From Epiperipatus broadwayi (taxonomy: Eukaryota > Onychophora > Udeonychophora > Euonychophora > Peripatidae): a DNA stretch of 64,000 nt. Position 1 is the first letter of the stretch. Every line of letters starts with the position of its first letter. Below, piece after piece: positions 33,473-44,321 of this stretch. The notes beneath the pieces were generated by a model, which was not told where the DNA came from, searched no databases, and saw only the letters and a program-made list of their open reading frames with translations. The position numbers were made by a program, and so were the translations under genes. The stretch is from assembly GCA_028023455.1 (NCBI GenBank), contig JAQFVV010006208.1, positions 10,648,963-10,712,962 of the forward strand, read 5' to 3'.

Positions 33473-33977
33473 TGGCACAGGGTGGCACTACTGTATGGAG
33501 AGTTTTGCCTTTGTTTACAACAATTATGTGCTAGTATAGAAAAGGTGATCATGTGATGTTTAGTGGTTTAACACTAATCCTGCCTAATAGGATAGTGGTG
33601 GCTATGGTTGTTTAAGAGCCAAAGACACCAAAATGTATGGGAACTGAATTGAGTTCAGACCCATATGACTATATAAGCTATTGAGCTTAGATTGAAGATA
33701 TTAACAATGTTTTCCAATTTCATTCTCATAGTTTTATAGTTAAGTAGAGTTAAAAGGTGGCTGCTGGAGGGTTGCATTAGATCCTAAGATCTAGGTGCAG
33801 TGCTCTCAGTTCCAAGGCTCCTCACTGATGATGGCCACAAGCCAGAAACTAGTCTGGGGATATTGGATGAGTAGGCACTAGATAGGGATTTTATGCATAA
33901 GCCTTCTGGAATCCATTGATTACTCTGTTTGGCACAGGATGGCACTACTGTATGGAGAGTTTTGCCTTTATTTACAA
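33473..33977 (+). mobile_element. Family A element inserted in LINE-3, full unit
   Basis: Runs from GGCACAGGGTGGCACTACTG through gttttgcctttgtttacaac, TTTAGTGGTTTAACACTAATC, gaaggttgcattagatcc-like block and the hammerhead (33810-33868) to a second ggcacaggatggcactactg and ttttgccttt. It is therefore slightly longer than one monomer, with the same 20-base start repeated at the end, as expected for insertion of a unit-length-plus transcript. It interrupts LINE-3. Confidence 0.8.
33810..33868 (+). ncRNA. Type I hammerhead ribozyme motif, family A (complete core)
   Basis: Stem I distal TCCAA (33811-33815) with TTGGA; proximal TCCTCA with TGGGGA (33855-33860). Core CTGATGA 33825-33831. Stem II TGGC/GCCA (33832-33835, 33841-33844) with loop CACAA. 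GAA 33845-33847, then helix III A-C/G-U from the palindrome ACTAGT. GTC 33852-33854, cleavage predicted after 33854. Every conserved hammerhead core base is present. The internal loop in stem I is of the kind used for loop-loop contact in natural type I ribozymes. Confidence 0.85.
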
Positions 33978-34440
33978 AGAAGAAAGTATTCTAAATATTT
34001 GACATATAAGCAAACTATAGCTCTCTTAAAACCAAGAAAAGCCAGCAATAATCCAAAAAATTATCAACTAATATCACTATTATATGTTCCCTATAAACTT
34101 TCTGAAAGAGTCACATTAATAAGAATTTTACCAATAGTTGAAAGTCAGCTTCCTTTAGAGCAGGTTGGTTTTAGACCAGAAAGTTTGTTTTATTTTTAAC
34201 AACTTACATGAAAAAGGGCTTTAAAATTAAAAAAAAACAATGATCTCTTTATTGAGCTAATCTTAGCTTGTGATTCTGTTTGGAAAAATGTCCTTATTCT
34301 AAAAGTTTCCAAAATTCTTAAATGTAAGAAAGGTATTTAAATTTAATAAGAGTACCAAACTCTCCATATAGTAGTGCCACCAAGTGCAAGACTTTGTAAT
34401 CAGTGGATGCAAGAAGGTTTGTGCATAAAATTCCTATCTC

Positions 34441-34499
34441 ATCCGATATTCCCAGACTAGTTTCTGGCTTGTGGCTTTCATCAGTGAGAAGTCTTGGAT
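34441..34499 (-). ncRNA. Hammerhead motif, family A, stem II weakened
   Basis: Minus strand keeps CTGATGA, GAAAC, ACTAGT and GTC, and both parts of stem I in part, but stem II (AAGC with GCCA) has only about two pairs. Confidence 0.55.
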
Positions 34500-34989
34500 T
34501 TGAGAGCACTGCACCTAGATCTTAGGATCTAATGCATACCGTCCAGAAGTCACCTTTTACCTATTTGGTTAAAGCTAGGATCCCAAGATGAAAACACTAT
34601 AATGTTTTTACCCAAGCTCATTCCCTTGTATAATCATATAAATCTGAACTCAGTTCAGCACCTATACATTTTGATGTCTTGGGATTTTCAAAAACCAGTA
34701 TTCAAGTAAATGAGCTTGGATTGGAAACATTATGGTGTTTTCATCTAGGGATCCTAGCTTTATAGTTAACAAAATAGGTAAAAGATGGTTGCTGGAGCGT
34801 TGCATTAGATCATAAGGTCTAGGTGCAATGCTCTCAAATCCAATACTCCTTAAATTATGAAAGCCACAATCTAGAAACTAGCCTGGGGATATTGGATGAG
34901 TAGGCACTTGATAGGGATTTTATGTACAAACCTTCCTGCATCCAATGATTACTCTGGCTTGCACAGAGTAGTGCTACTGTATGGAGAGT

Positions 34990-35024
34990 TTAAGGAGAAG
35001 CCCCAATACATCACATCACATTAC
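34990..35024 (+). mobile_element. LINE-2 3' tail fused to family A
   Basis: AAGGAGAAGCCCCAATACATC then CACATCACA matches the terminal bases of LINE-2 as seen (reverse complement) at 3187-3220 and 44322-44350. Second case of a family A to LINE-2 junction in the window. Confidence 0.65.
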
Positions 35025-36483
35025 TCTTACAAGCAGCATGTGTAAACATATGAAATGGTGATCATGCAGTGTTTTGATAGTACTATTTAAATTTACTCGA
35101 CTAAATATTTTTCAGTAGAAAAGTCTCAACGTCAAATGATAATTGTAGTAGATATAAAAATTTTATGTAACAGACTACCATAGAACTCAATTCATTCATC
35201 TACTTTATTTAATATATTTATCAGTAATCTTCCAGATATTGAAAAAATAAAAGCAATCCATGGACATAATATTGCTTTGACTAATTAAAGGGAAACCTTT
35301 TCTAAAATAGAAAAAGGATCAAAATAAGAATATGAAAAATGTGAATTCCTTCAAAGTCTGGGGTATTATTCCTAAACAAATGAATGTAGGCGTTCATCTA
35401 TACAACAGGGGGTCATCTACAATTTAAATATAACTGTTTGCAATAGTAATCTAAACTATAATCCTACACCTTGCTATTTAGGAGAGAGTTTGTATCATAG
35501 CCTAACTTACTTTCCTCGTTTGTCTAAGGTTAGATTAAAATTAATTTCTAGGAATAATCTGTTTGGAAAGTTGGCTGACATTATATGGTGTTGTGATGCA
35601 CGTATTTAATGGACAACTTTCTTAGCATTAACATTTTCAACTGGTGAATATTGTATTTCTATTTGAAGAAAAAGATCTTACACTTAACTTCTACCCAATG
35701 ATATATAAATATGAGAAATATCACTGCTATGCTTAAGTTTACTCCTTTGAAATGGCTTCCTGTTCTTCACATATTCCTTCATCAGACATCAGCAGATAAA
35801 AGAGAAATCCAGAAAAAACTGTTAAGTAGGTCAGATTTGCCAATAACTCAAGATATGGTTTCACCATCTAGGACTTGAATCAAATCATGATCCTCATTTA
35901 GGATTTTCAACCAAAAATCTACGAAAGATGAATTATGATGTAAAAAATGTAATTCTTATAAGATTCCAAATAGATTTGTTTTTCTAGATGTGACAATTCA
36001 AGATAACCAATCATCATTACACTCATCTACTACATAAACAAAATTTATTAGCCAGTAATCATTGTAAACATGAACAAACACAAACTATGAACCACATAAT
36101 TAATGACCATCATATTTATAGATTCAATGGCAGAAGTGAGGTAGCACTTAATAAAACCATTAGTGAATCCATATCCTTATCAGAGTCTCTCCAGATTAAT
36201 TTATGATATCTTATTAATAGTTAAGTTTTATAAATCCATGATAAATAAATTACTATCGATTCTACATATGCTTATTTAATCCATATATTTATAAACAAAT
36301 TAAACTATTAATAGTTATAGATTATGATGCATGTATATTAATATATAAATACCACACATTTATTATACTTGATGTCAATTAAATGTTAGAAGCATAATTA
36401 CTATGAAAATTTGGCCCTTGGTCATGAATTTGATCGACACTACTTTTAAACATCACATAATAAGCATTTCCTATGCACACACA

Positions 36484-37346
36484 ATCTGTTAAAACAGTAG
36501 CAAACTTTCCATATAGTAGTGCCACCCTGTGCAAGCCTTAATAACCAATGGATGCAAGAAGGTTTGTCATAAATCATTATCTACTACCTACTCATTCAAT
36601 ATCCCCAGACTTGTTTCTAGCTTGTGGCTTTCATTCAATGAGGAGCTTTGATTTGAATGATTAAATTTTAAATAGACACAGAAGCTAAACTCTCCATACA
36701 GTAGCACCACTCAGTGAAAGCCTTAGTAATCAATGGATGCCAAAAGGTTGAGCATAAAATCTCTATCTAGCGCTTATTCATACCCATATCCCCAGATCCA
36801 AGTCTCTTTATTGATAAAAGCCACAAACTAGAAACTATTCTGGGGATATTGGATAAATGTGCTATTAAATAGGGATTAAATGTTTAAATCTTTTTGTATC
36901 CATCAATTACTAAGTATTGCACTGGGTGGCACTACTGTACAGAGAGTTTTTAATACTGTTTTAACAGCTTGTGAAAAAATAGGAATTGATGATCAGGTGA
37001 TATCTAGTGGTTTTATCAATTCTGCCCATAGCATAGTGGTGACTGTTGTATTTAAAAACCAGACACCAAAATGTACAGATACTGAACAGGGTTCAGATCT
37101 ATGACTATACAATAGGAAGCATTCTGTTTTCATCTTGTACTCATAGCTCTATATTTAAATAAATAGATAAAAAATGACTGCAGGATGGTTGCATAAGATG
37201 TAGATGCAGTACTCTCAGATCTAAGGCTAGTCACTGATGAAAGCACAAGCTAGAAACCAGCCTGGAGATATTGAATAAGTAGGCACTGAATAGGCATTTT
37301 ATGCTCAAACCTTTTTGCATTCATTGATTACTAAGGTTTGCATCTT
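36484..37346. mobile_element. Family A complex copy: partial unit, then inverted dimer
   Basis: Two minus-orientation starts (aaactttccatatagtagtg near 36501 and aaactctccatacagtagca near 36690) precede plus-orientation units to 37346. Hammerhead core positions near 36811 and 37214 are mutated. The open frame 36880-37104 lies wholly in this repeat and is not a gene. Confidence 0.7.
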
Positions 37347-37716
37347 TTATATTATTTATTAAATTAGTTAAATATTAACTTTTAAATTAATTAAAAATTT
37401 CAAGTAAAAACTTTCATGATTAACAATCACCATCAGGTTATGTAATAAAAGCAATGTTAAATGTTTTTGGGGAAGGGGTTGTAATACGATGAATGTACTC
37501 CTTTTGACTCAAAAATAACTGCACTGTATTTAGTAATTTTTTTTATAGTTAAAAAATATGTACTTTATTTCATAAAAAATCCACTAAGAGACATCATATT
37601 GCTAGGAAGATGTTCCTGTGAAAGAGAAATTCATTGCATAAACATTGTATAGTTCACATTTAACTGTATGACTTTCTTGTATAAGAATTTTAAAAACAAA
37701 CAAAGGATCAGCCACT

Positions 37717-37860
37717 GTGAATAATTTGCACTTATAGTATAAAGATTATGAATGTGATGTAATACATTCAAAAATCTGTGGTTTATTTGTAAATAATTTG
37801 CATTCGTCATATGATGTTTGTGAATGTGATGTAAAAACAAGCTCAAAATCTGTGGATTAG
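37717..37860 (+). repeat. Two tandem copies of a 72-bp unit
   Basis: GTGAATAATTTGCA at 37717 and GTAAATAATTTGCA at 37789, each followed by gaatgtgatgtaa and then tcaaaaatctgtgg or tcaaaatctgtgg. About 85% alike. Confidence 0.7.
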
Positions 37861-37946
37861 TATTATATAACTGATTGATTATTCATAAACAATTAATATA
37901 GCTGATATTAATTTAACTTATTCACTGAAATAATTTTTATAAAAAA

Positions 37947-38565
37947 CTAGCTGTACCCAGCCACGCATTGCTGTGGCTTAGTCGGGTTAAATGGAAAAGA
38001 AAGAAAAGAGAAAGCTCACGTTTCTAATATGTCTAATTTCACAATGCTTGTGGGTATACAATATTTTTGGTTGTTCCATTGTCTGTGCAGATATAGATGG
38101 TTTGCCGACTCTAGAACATGCAACATATAATTGTACACGTGAGAAGTAATCCCTGTCTAGATTTAAACCGCACAATTCTAAAGATTGGCCCCGAGTTTTG
38201 TTGATGGTGATTGCAAATGCCAATTGAATTGGAAATTGAAATCGATCACACAAAATAATCAAAATGAAAATAAATTGAAATCTATGAAAATTCAATTTAA
38301 CAGTGCAATCCGAAACACTGAAATGGAATCATAAAATATTTAATATAGCGTGTGTTGCTTTTATGTCCAACAGATAGCGCTGTTTTTTAAAAGCATGTTT
38401 TTACTTATCACAAGTATATAATAGTATGTATATAAATAGTAGGTATATACAAACATGCGCGTATTCGAATGCAACGTTGTGTCAAAATTTCAAAGCAATC
38501 GGTGAAGAACTTTCGGAGATTTAAGATTTTGAACAAACGAACATTTACATTTTTATTTATATAGA
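37947..38565 (-). mobile_element. Helitron, 619 bp, both ends present
   Basis: Read on the minus strand it starts TCTATATAAATAAAAATG (38565 downward) and ends GTGGCTGGGTACAGCTAG (to 37947), with the short hairpin CCAC/GTGG just before the end, a standard Helitron 3' signature. The borders are A before TC and T after CTAG, matching insertion between A and T. No terminal repeats or target duplication, as expected. The interior keeps only the helicase C terminus; Rep and most of the helicase are deleted. A product of internal deletion, dependent on another copy for movement. Confidence 0.9.
37987..38295 (-). pseudogene. Helitron RepHel helicase, C-terminal fragment
   Basis: The frame contains FPIQLAFAITINKTRGQSLE, then NLDRDYFSRVQLYVACSRVG, the last conserved motifs (V and VI) of Pif1-type helicases in Helitrons. 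Upstream motifs I-IV are absent, so it cannot be an active helicase. After SISAQTMEQPKILYTH the ending is close to the usual NIVY-type C terminus. Confidence 0.85.
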
Positions 38566-38900
38566 TATGGTTTCCAAATGTTGTAATCCTTGATAAATGT
38601 TATATTAATCATCAAGCTAATATAAAATGATTCCATTCCTAATTTTAAGTATATTAATAAACGTCATATTGATCACATTTTTTTTTAATCTTAAAAGTCA
38701 AAACAAGAAAGCTCAAATGTGAAGACGTTTCTGATATCTTGCAAGCAATCTTAATCCTCATAAAGGATTGGCGCTTGGTATAATTTACTTAAGACGCATT
38801 TAATTTTCATTCATAGAGGTGTGGCGATATAAAATAAATTTTCCTTGGACAAAGAGGTTTCTGTAGATAGGCTATTTATTATATAGCACTGTAAAACCAT

Positions 38901-38995
38901 CTTTTTTTTTTCATGTATCAAAGCATCGGCCCGGGAAGCGAACCTGGGAAACTGCTTGTAAGGCAGCTGTGTTGACCACTCGGCCACCAACGCTT
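38901..38995 (-). mobile_element. tRNA-Val-like SINE, copy S7
   Basis: The minus strand has AAGCGTTGGTGGCCGAGTGG, TCAACACAGCTGCC, CTTACAAG and a B-box region AGGTTCGCTTCCCGG, with an A tail of about 10. Target-site duplication not clear. Confidence 0.8.
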
Positions 38996-39526
38996 CTTTC
39001 AGTCTGCAATCATCAAATCACTGTCCCAGTTCTGATCTATTATTCTTGTTTTATTCCATTTAAAGATTGGTGATTTCATTATCTGTATTTTCCTTTTTTT
39101 ATATATTTTTCATTCTTATCATAAAAACTTCAATAAAAAAAAAACATCTATTTTTTTCACTCGTTTAATTGATACAAACAAATTATTATAAAAATATTAA
39201 ACTAGAATAAATATTAAAATAACTATGTGCAGAATGAAAATCACATAATTAGCTACTGAAGAATAAATGTTATAAATTATTCCAGCAATTCTCAGCCATT
39301 TGATCATGATTTACTGATCAATTGGAATACGTTTTTCGCTAGATTTTTTGCCAGTCAAAGGATTGTACTTAGACTTTATTTAAATAATTTAAATGTGACG
39401 TAGATTTTTAAATCAGATTTTGAAAATATTTAATGTGAATAATATAAACCTGGATATGATATTATAAAATCCAAAATGATTTGTATTTAAAATAGAAACA
39501 TTACATTTGGAAGAATAGGTAAAAAA

Positions 39527-39604
39527 AAATACATTTAATTGTGACGAATATTTTTTAAAATAAGAAAAATACATTTAATTGTGACGAATATTTTTTAAAA
39601 TAAG
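39527..39604 (+). repeat. Two tandem copies of a 40-bp unit
   Basis: ACATTTAATTGTGACGAATA occurs at 39531 and 39571 with identical sequence through TTTTTTAAAATAAGA. Perfect, so recent. Confidence 0.9.
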
Positions 39605-39837
39605 ATCGCCTTTGCCCTATATATTTAGAAGCACCACCGTTTTCAGATATGAATATTATAAAATTAAAAAAATCAAATTATTTATGATGATCAAAACCAA
39701 GATTTATAATTGACTATTTCCTCTTATAATTCCACTTTTAAAACAATAGTTAAGTCAGTCTAGTGTCAAAAACCTCAATAATAATTATATATTTTATTTT
39801 TACTCTTTCATTATATTAGTATTTAAATACAGGTATA

Positions 39838-40035
39838 CTTTATATCCCTGGAATTCGAACCTAGAAGGTCCCTTCAACTATCCAATCTATCTCATACAAT
39901 CGATACACATAACATACTTGAAAAAGACAAACGATGTCCAATATATGTATTTCATGCCGAAACAGCATTCATCAGTTGGTCCAGATCATCTCCCACACAT
40001 ATAAATAAATAATCAATGCTTGGTTCATATTCCGT
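39838..40035 (-). mobile_element. Family B repeat with hammerhead
   Basis: Begins with an inverted tRNA-like T arm (GGAATTCGAACCTAGAAGG), continues ACATACTTGAAAAAGACAAA, and contains the best family B hammerhead (39933-39990), ending in the AATCAATGCTTGGTTCATAT block. Confidence 0.75.
39933..39990 (-). ncRNA. Type I hammerhead ribozyme motif, family B (AUA cleavage triplet)
   Basis: Minus strand: stem I CCAA/TTGG and GAUG/CAUC with an internal loop, CTGATGA (plus 39969-39975), stem II AUGC/GCAU plus a U-G pair with loop GUUUC, GAAA, helix III A-U-A/U-A-U with a two-base CA loop, and the triplet ATA; predicted cleavage between plus positions 39942 and 39941. All core bases are present. The sequence differs from family A except for the core, so it is a separate family. 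Confidence 0.78.
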
Positions 40036-40165
40036 ATTCACTTTTTGGTGTATTTAATAAATGTTAAAATCAGATTCTAACATTTTTTCCACTAGTAGAC
40101 TGGACTTATTCTACTAAAATAATAATAACATATGTACAAAAGGTTCAAAATCTCTGGTTTATTGT

Positions 40166-40752
40166 CATTTAAATAATTACAAATACTTTGGTCAGATTAT
40201 TAATACAGATGGAAATATAACGGATGAAATTAAACATGGAATTAAACTTTATTGGAGTACTTTTGGTAGAAAGTACTTGGTAGTAAAAGGAAATATGTCT
40301 ATGTGTTTGAAAAGGAAGGTTTTTAATAAATGTATTTTACCAGTTCTTACTTATGGATCTGAGACTTGGACACTTAATAGAAGAGCAATACAGAGACTTC
40401 AGATCACTCAAAGAAGTATGAAGAGATGCATGTTGGGAGTAACAAGAAGAGATCGAAGAGATTGAAAACGCAATATATGGGTGAGAGAACAAACAGGTGT
40501 TACTGACCTCATTGAAAAAATTAAAAGACTGAAGGAGTTGGGCTGGACATATTACTAGAAGATATGATAATAGATGGACAATTGAAATCTTAAACTGGAT
40601 TCCAAGAGATTGTAAAAGACCCAGAAAGAGACCACATGTGAGATGGATGGATGAAATAAGAAAGTGTGCATGGATGATGTGGAGAAGATGGATTGAACTT
40701 GGAGAGACCTTCATCCTGCAGTGGATTGATAGTGTCTGTTGATGATGAAATA
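40166..40752 (+). pseudogene. RTE-like LINE, 5'-truncated, C-terminal coding region
   Basis: Begins NNYKYFGQIINTDGN and continues with one frameshift into an open frame (40277-40465) with CLKRKVFNKCILPVLTYGSE and LQITQRSMKRCMLGVTRR, the region after the RT domain in RTE-like proteins. It is the best-preserved copy of this region, ending at ATCCTGCAGTGGATTGATAG. The minus-strand 142-codon frame is a shadow. Confidence 0.85.
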
Positions 40753-40961
40753 ATAACCTACACAAAAATTATAATCAATTCAGGATTTAATATTCCATTA
40801 CACCTCCAAAACATGAAGTTTTAAATGTATAACGCCTAAGTTATATAGTGAATATTTAATTACTGTTTTATAATCCATTATAAAATGAAAAAATGATACT
40901 CCAAACTCTTGACTCATTTTATAAGATAAATTTATTTATTTATCAAAGGAAAGATAATAAA

Positions 40962-41120
40962 TAAACAAATGGAAGTTTTAATCTGGAATCCAAGAGATAA
41001 TAAATGACCTGGAAACTGATCATACCTAAGGTGGTCGTATGAGATAAAAAGTTTGTTAGATTTTTTTACATGAAAAAAAGAAGTTATATATAACGAAATG
41101 GATTAAACATGGAGTGTTTT
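40962..41120 (+). mobile_element. RTE-like fragment, strongly decayed
   Basis: AATGGAAGTTTTAATCTGGAA and CCAAGAGATAATAAATGACC match the ILNWIPRDCKRP coding region of the copy 350 bp upstream. Further similarity fades after 41050. Confidence 0.55.
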
Positions 41121-41264
41121 TTATTTTATAGAGTGGTCGTTTCCAAATATTTTTACCTTATATATTTTTTGGCAGCACATATTCTTATAGTCTATCTTTT
41201 ATATTAGCAAGATATATTTATATAGGTGCTGACATTTCAAATGTATTAGAGGGGTAATGAACAC

Positions 41265-41450
41265 ACACTTTAAGCTCCCTTCAGCTATCCACTCCAGCTT
41301 ATATAACGACATTCATAATCACATGCAAAAAAAGATAAATGACCTTCAATCTATATATTTCATGATCATGTATATTAATTACGTGAGATGGAGTGGATAA
41401 TTAAAGGGAGTTTGAAAGTCTATGTTCAAATCTTCTCTAATTATTAAAAG
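41265..41450. mobile_element. Family B remnant foldback
   Basis: CACTTTAAGCTCCCTTCAGC at 41265 is mirrored by AAAGGGAGTTTGAAAGTCTA near 41404, with TATATATTTCATGATCATGT between. The hammerhead region is deleted at the centre. Confidence 0.55.
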
Positions 41451-41639
41451 TTCAGTATATACAGTATATTGATTTTTAAATGTATGTGGTAGTAACGGTA
41501 AATAATCTGCCCTAAAATGATATTAAAAAACAATGTAATAATAAGATGAACGGACAATGAATATATATTTCATTCAAAACTTAAGGATACGATGAATTTG
41601 AGTAAATACATAATGTATTACTTTGAAAACACTCCCTTA

Positions 41640-42060
41640 CTGTCGTTTTTCAAGCGCATGGTCTTAAGGTTATAGCCTTAATATATATTACTTTATGTAA
41701 CGACTATGCACTTTACAAATTTTAATTATTACAACTTTATATTACCTTAAAAGATTTCTAAGCATAAGATCTCAATGCTGACTCATTGTAAATCAAAAGA
41801 TTTCGCGAGTGTTAGCGTGTTATAGAAATTGTGGACTTAATCGGTGAGGTATTTAATAGCCTTACGCTCTCAAATCAAAATGCTTTAGATTCTCCCATAT
41901 ATTTAAAAAGTAGGTTGAAGATAAGAGTGGCCACTTTTGTCTTTTAAAATAAATCTTGTGGTGAGATTTGTAGAGGTCCCTATTGTCGTTTTTCAAGTGC
42001 ATGGTTTTAAGGTTATAGTCTTAATATATATTACATTACACTAATTAATATATGCACCTT
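41640..42060. mobile_element. Family C MITE, two ends in the same orientation
   Basis: TGTCGTTTTTCAAGCGCATGG near 41641 and TGTCGTTTTTCAAGTGCATGG near 41983, each followed by TTAAGGTTATAG and an AATATATATTAC-type border. Between them are the shared blocks attgtggacttaatcggtga and gaggtccctattgtcg. Confidence 0.6.
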
Positions 42061-42327
42061 TTTTAATATCACTCAACATTTTTAATATATGCCCTAAATA
42101 TACTTGTTTACACCTCTGTGAGTATGCTATTGATGACAGGCAATCAATGATTTTTGAGCACACAAGTAACATTATATTAAATAATAACATGAGATTTTAA
42201 AAGTTTAACTCATCATCACATACTATGGCTTAGAGATTTAGAGGTTTTTCATCAAGTCTATCCAGTTTTATCTAAAAGATGGACTGAATGAAAAAGGTAC
42301 TTACATATCACACCTGCTGCCCATATT

Positions 42328-42514
42328 TATGTATTAGACTTGTTGCCCATGTTTGTGACAGAAAGAATGCCATACTTTACTCCAATGGGGTGGTCGCAGG
42401 ATGCCATATTAAAAAGTCACAACTATGGCATTCTGCCATCACAAACACCCCTCCCCAAATATAGAAAGGTACAGCATAGTCATCACAAACATGGGTAGTA
42501 GGTCTAATACATAA
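42328..42514. mobile_element. MITE of 187 bp with 32-bp inverted ends
   Basis: Left end TTATGTATTAGACTTGTTGC and CCATGTTTGTGA; right end TCACAAACATGGGTAGTAGG and TCTAATACATAA. An inner pair (gaatgccatactttact, atggcattctgcc) is also partly inverted. Confidence 0.7.
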
Positions 42515-42875
42515 TTACCATGAAAAAATTCACTCCACATTCTTCAACATCTTCCATTGACATTAAATGGGATTTGTTTCATTTGTGTTTGTGTAACATT
42601 TAGAGATTTAATTTCTGCTTTTGACAATTTTCATTGAAAACTGCTTGCCTTTAGCTAATTCTTAATTTTCTCTAGCGGGGGTCAATTCAGGAATCAACCT
42701 TAAATTATCCAATCTCATTATTGAACCAATTCTGGAAATTTTATTGAAAGAGGATATAGGTTAAAATGTTTGCATGCCCTGATCCATTTATACTGAAATC
42801 AATAAATGAAATATCTTTCTCATTCATTATTCTTTTAACAGATTGTAAAATAATCCTAGAAATTCAGCAATTGAA

Positions 42876-42986
42876 AGCCAAGCGTTGTTAGTCAAGAGGT
42901 CAGCACAGCTGTCTTGCAAGCAAGTAGTTGTTTGCAGACAGTTGTGGGTTCGCCTCCCGCCAGATGCTACGACATATGGAAAAAAA
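42876..42986 (+). mobile_element. tRNA-like SINE, copy S8, subfamily 2, with 15-bp target-site duplication
   Basis: Perfect direct repeats AATTCAGCAATTGAA at 42861-42875 and 42987-43001. The tRNA-like part has AAGCGTTGTTAGTCAAGAGG and a B box GGGTTCGCCTCCCG, with an enlarged variable arm, then ACGACATATGG and an A tail. Confidence 0.9.
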
Positions 42987-43001
42987 AATTCAGCAATTGA
43001 A

Positions 43002-44321
43002 TATTTACTAATACCATTCATTTAAAATTTCAGAAGACACATTTAATGTTTCCGGCATATGTGATGTGAATAAAAAAAATTATCAATATTACTTACTGGT
43101 AGCATAATGAACTCTGGGTTGTTTAAAGAATTACAAGTCTTGCCTAGAATATTATAACTAAAATAATACAGATATCAAATGTTCACATTACAATAGTTTA
43201 AGAAGCATTTTTCAGACTTTATTTCATATTTACATAATAATTTGGTTGGTGGAATGGCTGAGATGTTTGTAACATGATTCTGAAATAAAAAGTTATCTTA
43301 AAACTCATAGTTGAACTTTTCCCCCCATTTTTTTATCTTACAATATAATGCCAAATAACTGTAGATTAGTGAAATGATATACATTTCTGTGTATATCATT
43401 GCGTATTAATTATAGAAAGAACATCCTGAAGTGAATTAATATCGTCTAAAATTGATGATGATGATGATTGTTAAAAAGTGTTACAGTAATATTAGTTTCA
43501 AGATAAATTAAAGCATGCCTAATGATAGAAAGATGCTATGAACCTTCTTCTCTACCATATACATATATAAATCATATATTGAGGTTAATATTCAAACTGC
43601 TGGTTAAGCCTCTATAAAAGAAATTGACGTAAAGAAAGAAGAAGGTCTGTTCTCTCTAAAAATATTTTGTCTTGTGCGTTGGATTGAGAATACTTCATTT
43701 ATTCAATAAACCAATAGTTTGAGTATTAATCTTAATGTATTACATAATACTAATTACTGGGAATGTTTATATATATATAAATTAATAATTTTGAACATAT
43801 TGAAATATTTTTAACAACATGGAAATATCTATTTTATTTAAACAAAATCACAGTCAGATGATATAACAGTGGCCAATAAAAATAGTAAACTGTAAACACT
43901 TTTTGTATATAAAAAGGGAACCACTTTTAAATACAATCGCTTGATATTTATAAAGCACTCCAATAGTCATATACACCTGGGTCTTGTTTTATGTGGTAGA
44001 TAGGTTCCACAGAAAACCTGCATTAAAAAAAATTGCACAAAAATAGACTTGACTTACCTTGAAAAATGGGCAATAGGTGCTGTAATTTTCAGAATTCGCA
44101 TAAAAGCAAAGCAACAAGGAAGAATTACTTTAAAATTCGCATTAAAAAAATAAGCAAATAAAGTATGACTAATAAAAAATTTCAAACATTTGAAAAAAAT
44201 TAATACAAGTCAAACTTTTTTTATGTTTTTTATTAACTACAGTATTTAATTTTACATTTTTCATACATATTTTAATCATTACCGCTAGTGATCATTTGTA
44301 AACTGGAAAGAAATCAGATTC
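43002..44321. other. AT-rich spacer, nothing recognised
   Basis: A GAT microsatellite lies near 43453. The stretch 43970-44160 is slightly richer in GC, but no repeat partner was found in the window. Confidence 0.35.

Larger units (their letters stand above)
34347..35085. mobile_element. Family A complete inverted dimer with LINE-2 tail, inside LINE-3
   Basis: Almost the whole insertion is palindromic: caaactctccatatagtagt at 34350 pairs with actactgtatggagagttt near 34972, and even the centre (aagctaggatcc near 34567, ggatcctagcttt near 34749) is mirrored. At 34990-35024 the LINE-2 tail (AAGGAGAAGCCCCAATACATC) is attached, followed by more family A sequence. A degraded hammerhead lies at 34441-34499 (minus). 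It breaks LINE-3 after LILKVSKILKCKK. Confidence 0.75.
33040..36220 (+). pseudogene. LINE-3 non-LTR retrotransposon relic, in three segments
   Basis: Segment 1 (33040-33472): VELFLDYLKSGKAPGADNI, the start of an RT domain. Segment 2 (33978-34346): NPKNYQLISLLYVPYKLSER and LPLEQVGFRPE (RT motifs 1-2), then LACDSVWKNVLILKVSKIL. Segment 3 (35086-36220): NPTPCYLGESLYHSLTYF, LKLISRNNLFGKLADIIW, LKFTPLKWLPVLHI and, at the C terminus, CKHEQTQTMNHIINDH, a mutated zinc-knuckle-like region. Two family A insertions separate the segments. The aspartate box of the RT is not readable. Motif wording resembles jockey-type or related elements; the clade is not resolved. Many stops: dead copy. Confidence 0.8.

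Noticed and set aside
36880-37104. Plus-strand open frame of 74 codons
   Set aside because: Inside a family A copy; other copies have stops in this frame.
40337-40765. Minus-strand open frame of 142 codons
   Set aside because: Antisense shadow of the RTE-like C-terminal coding region (QRLQITQRSMKRCMLG on the plus strand).
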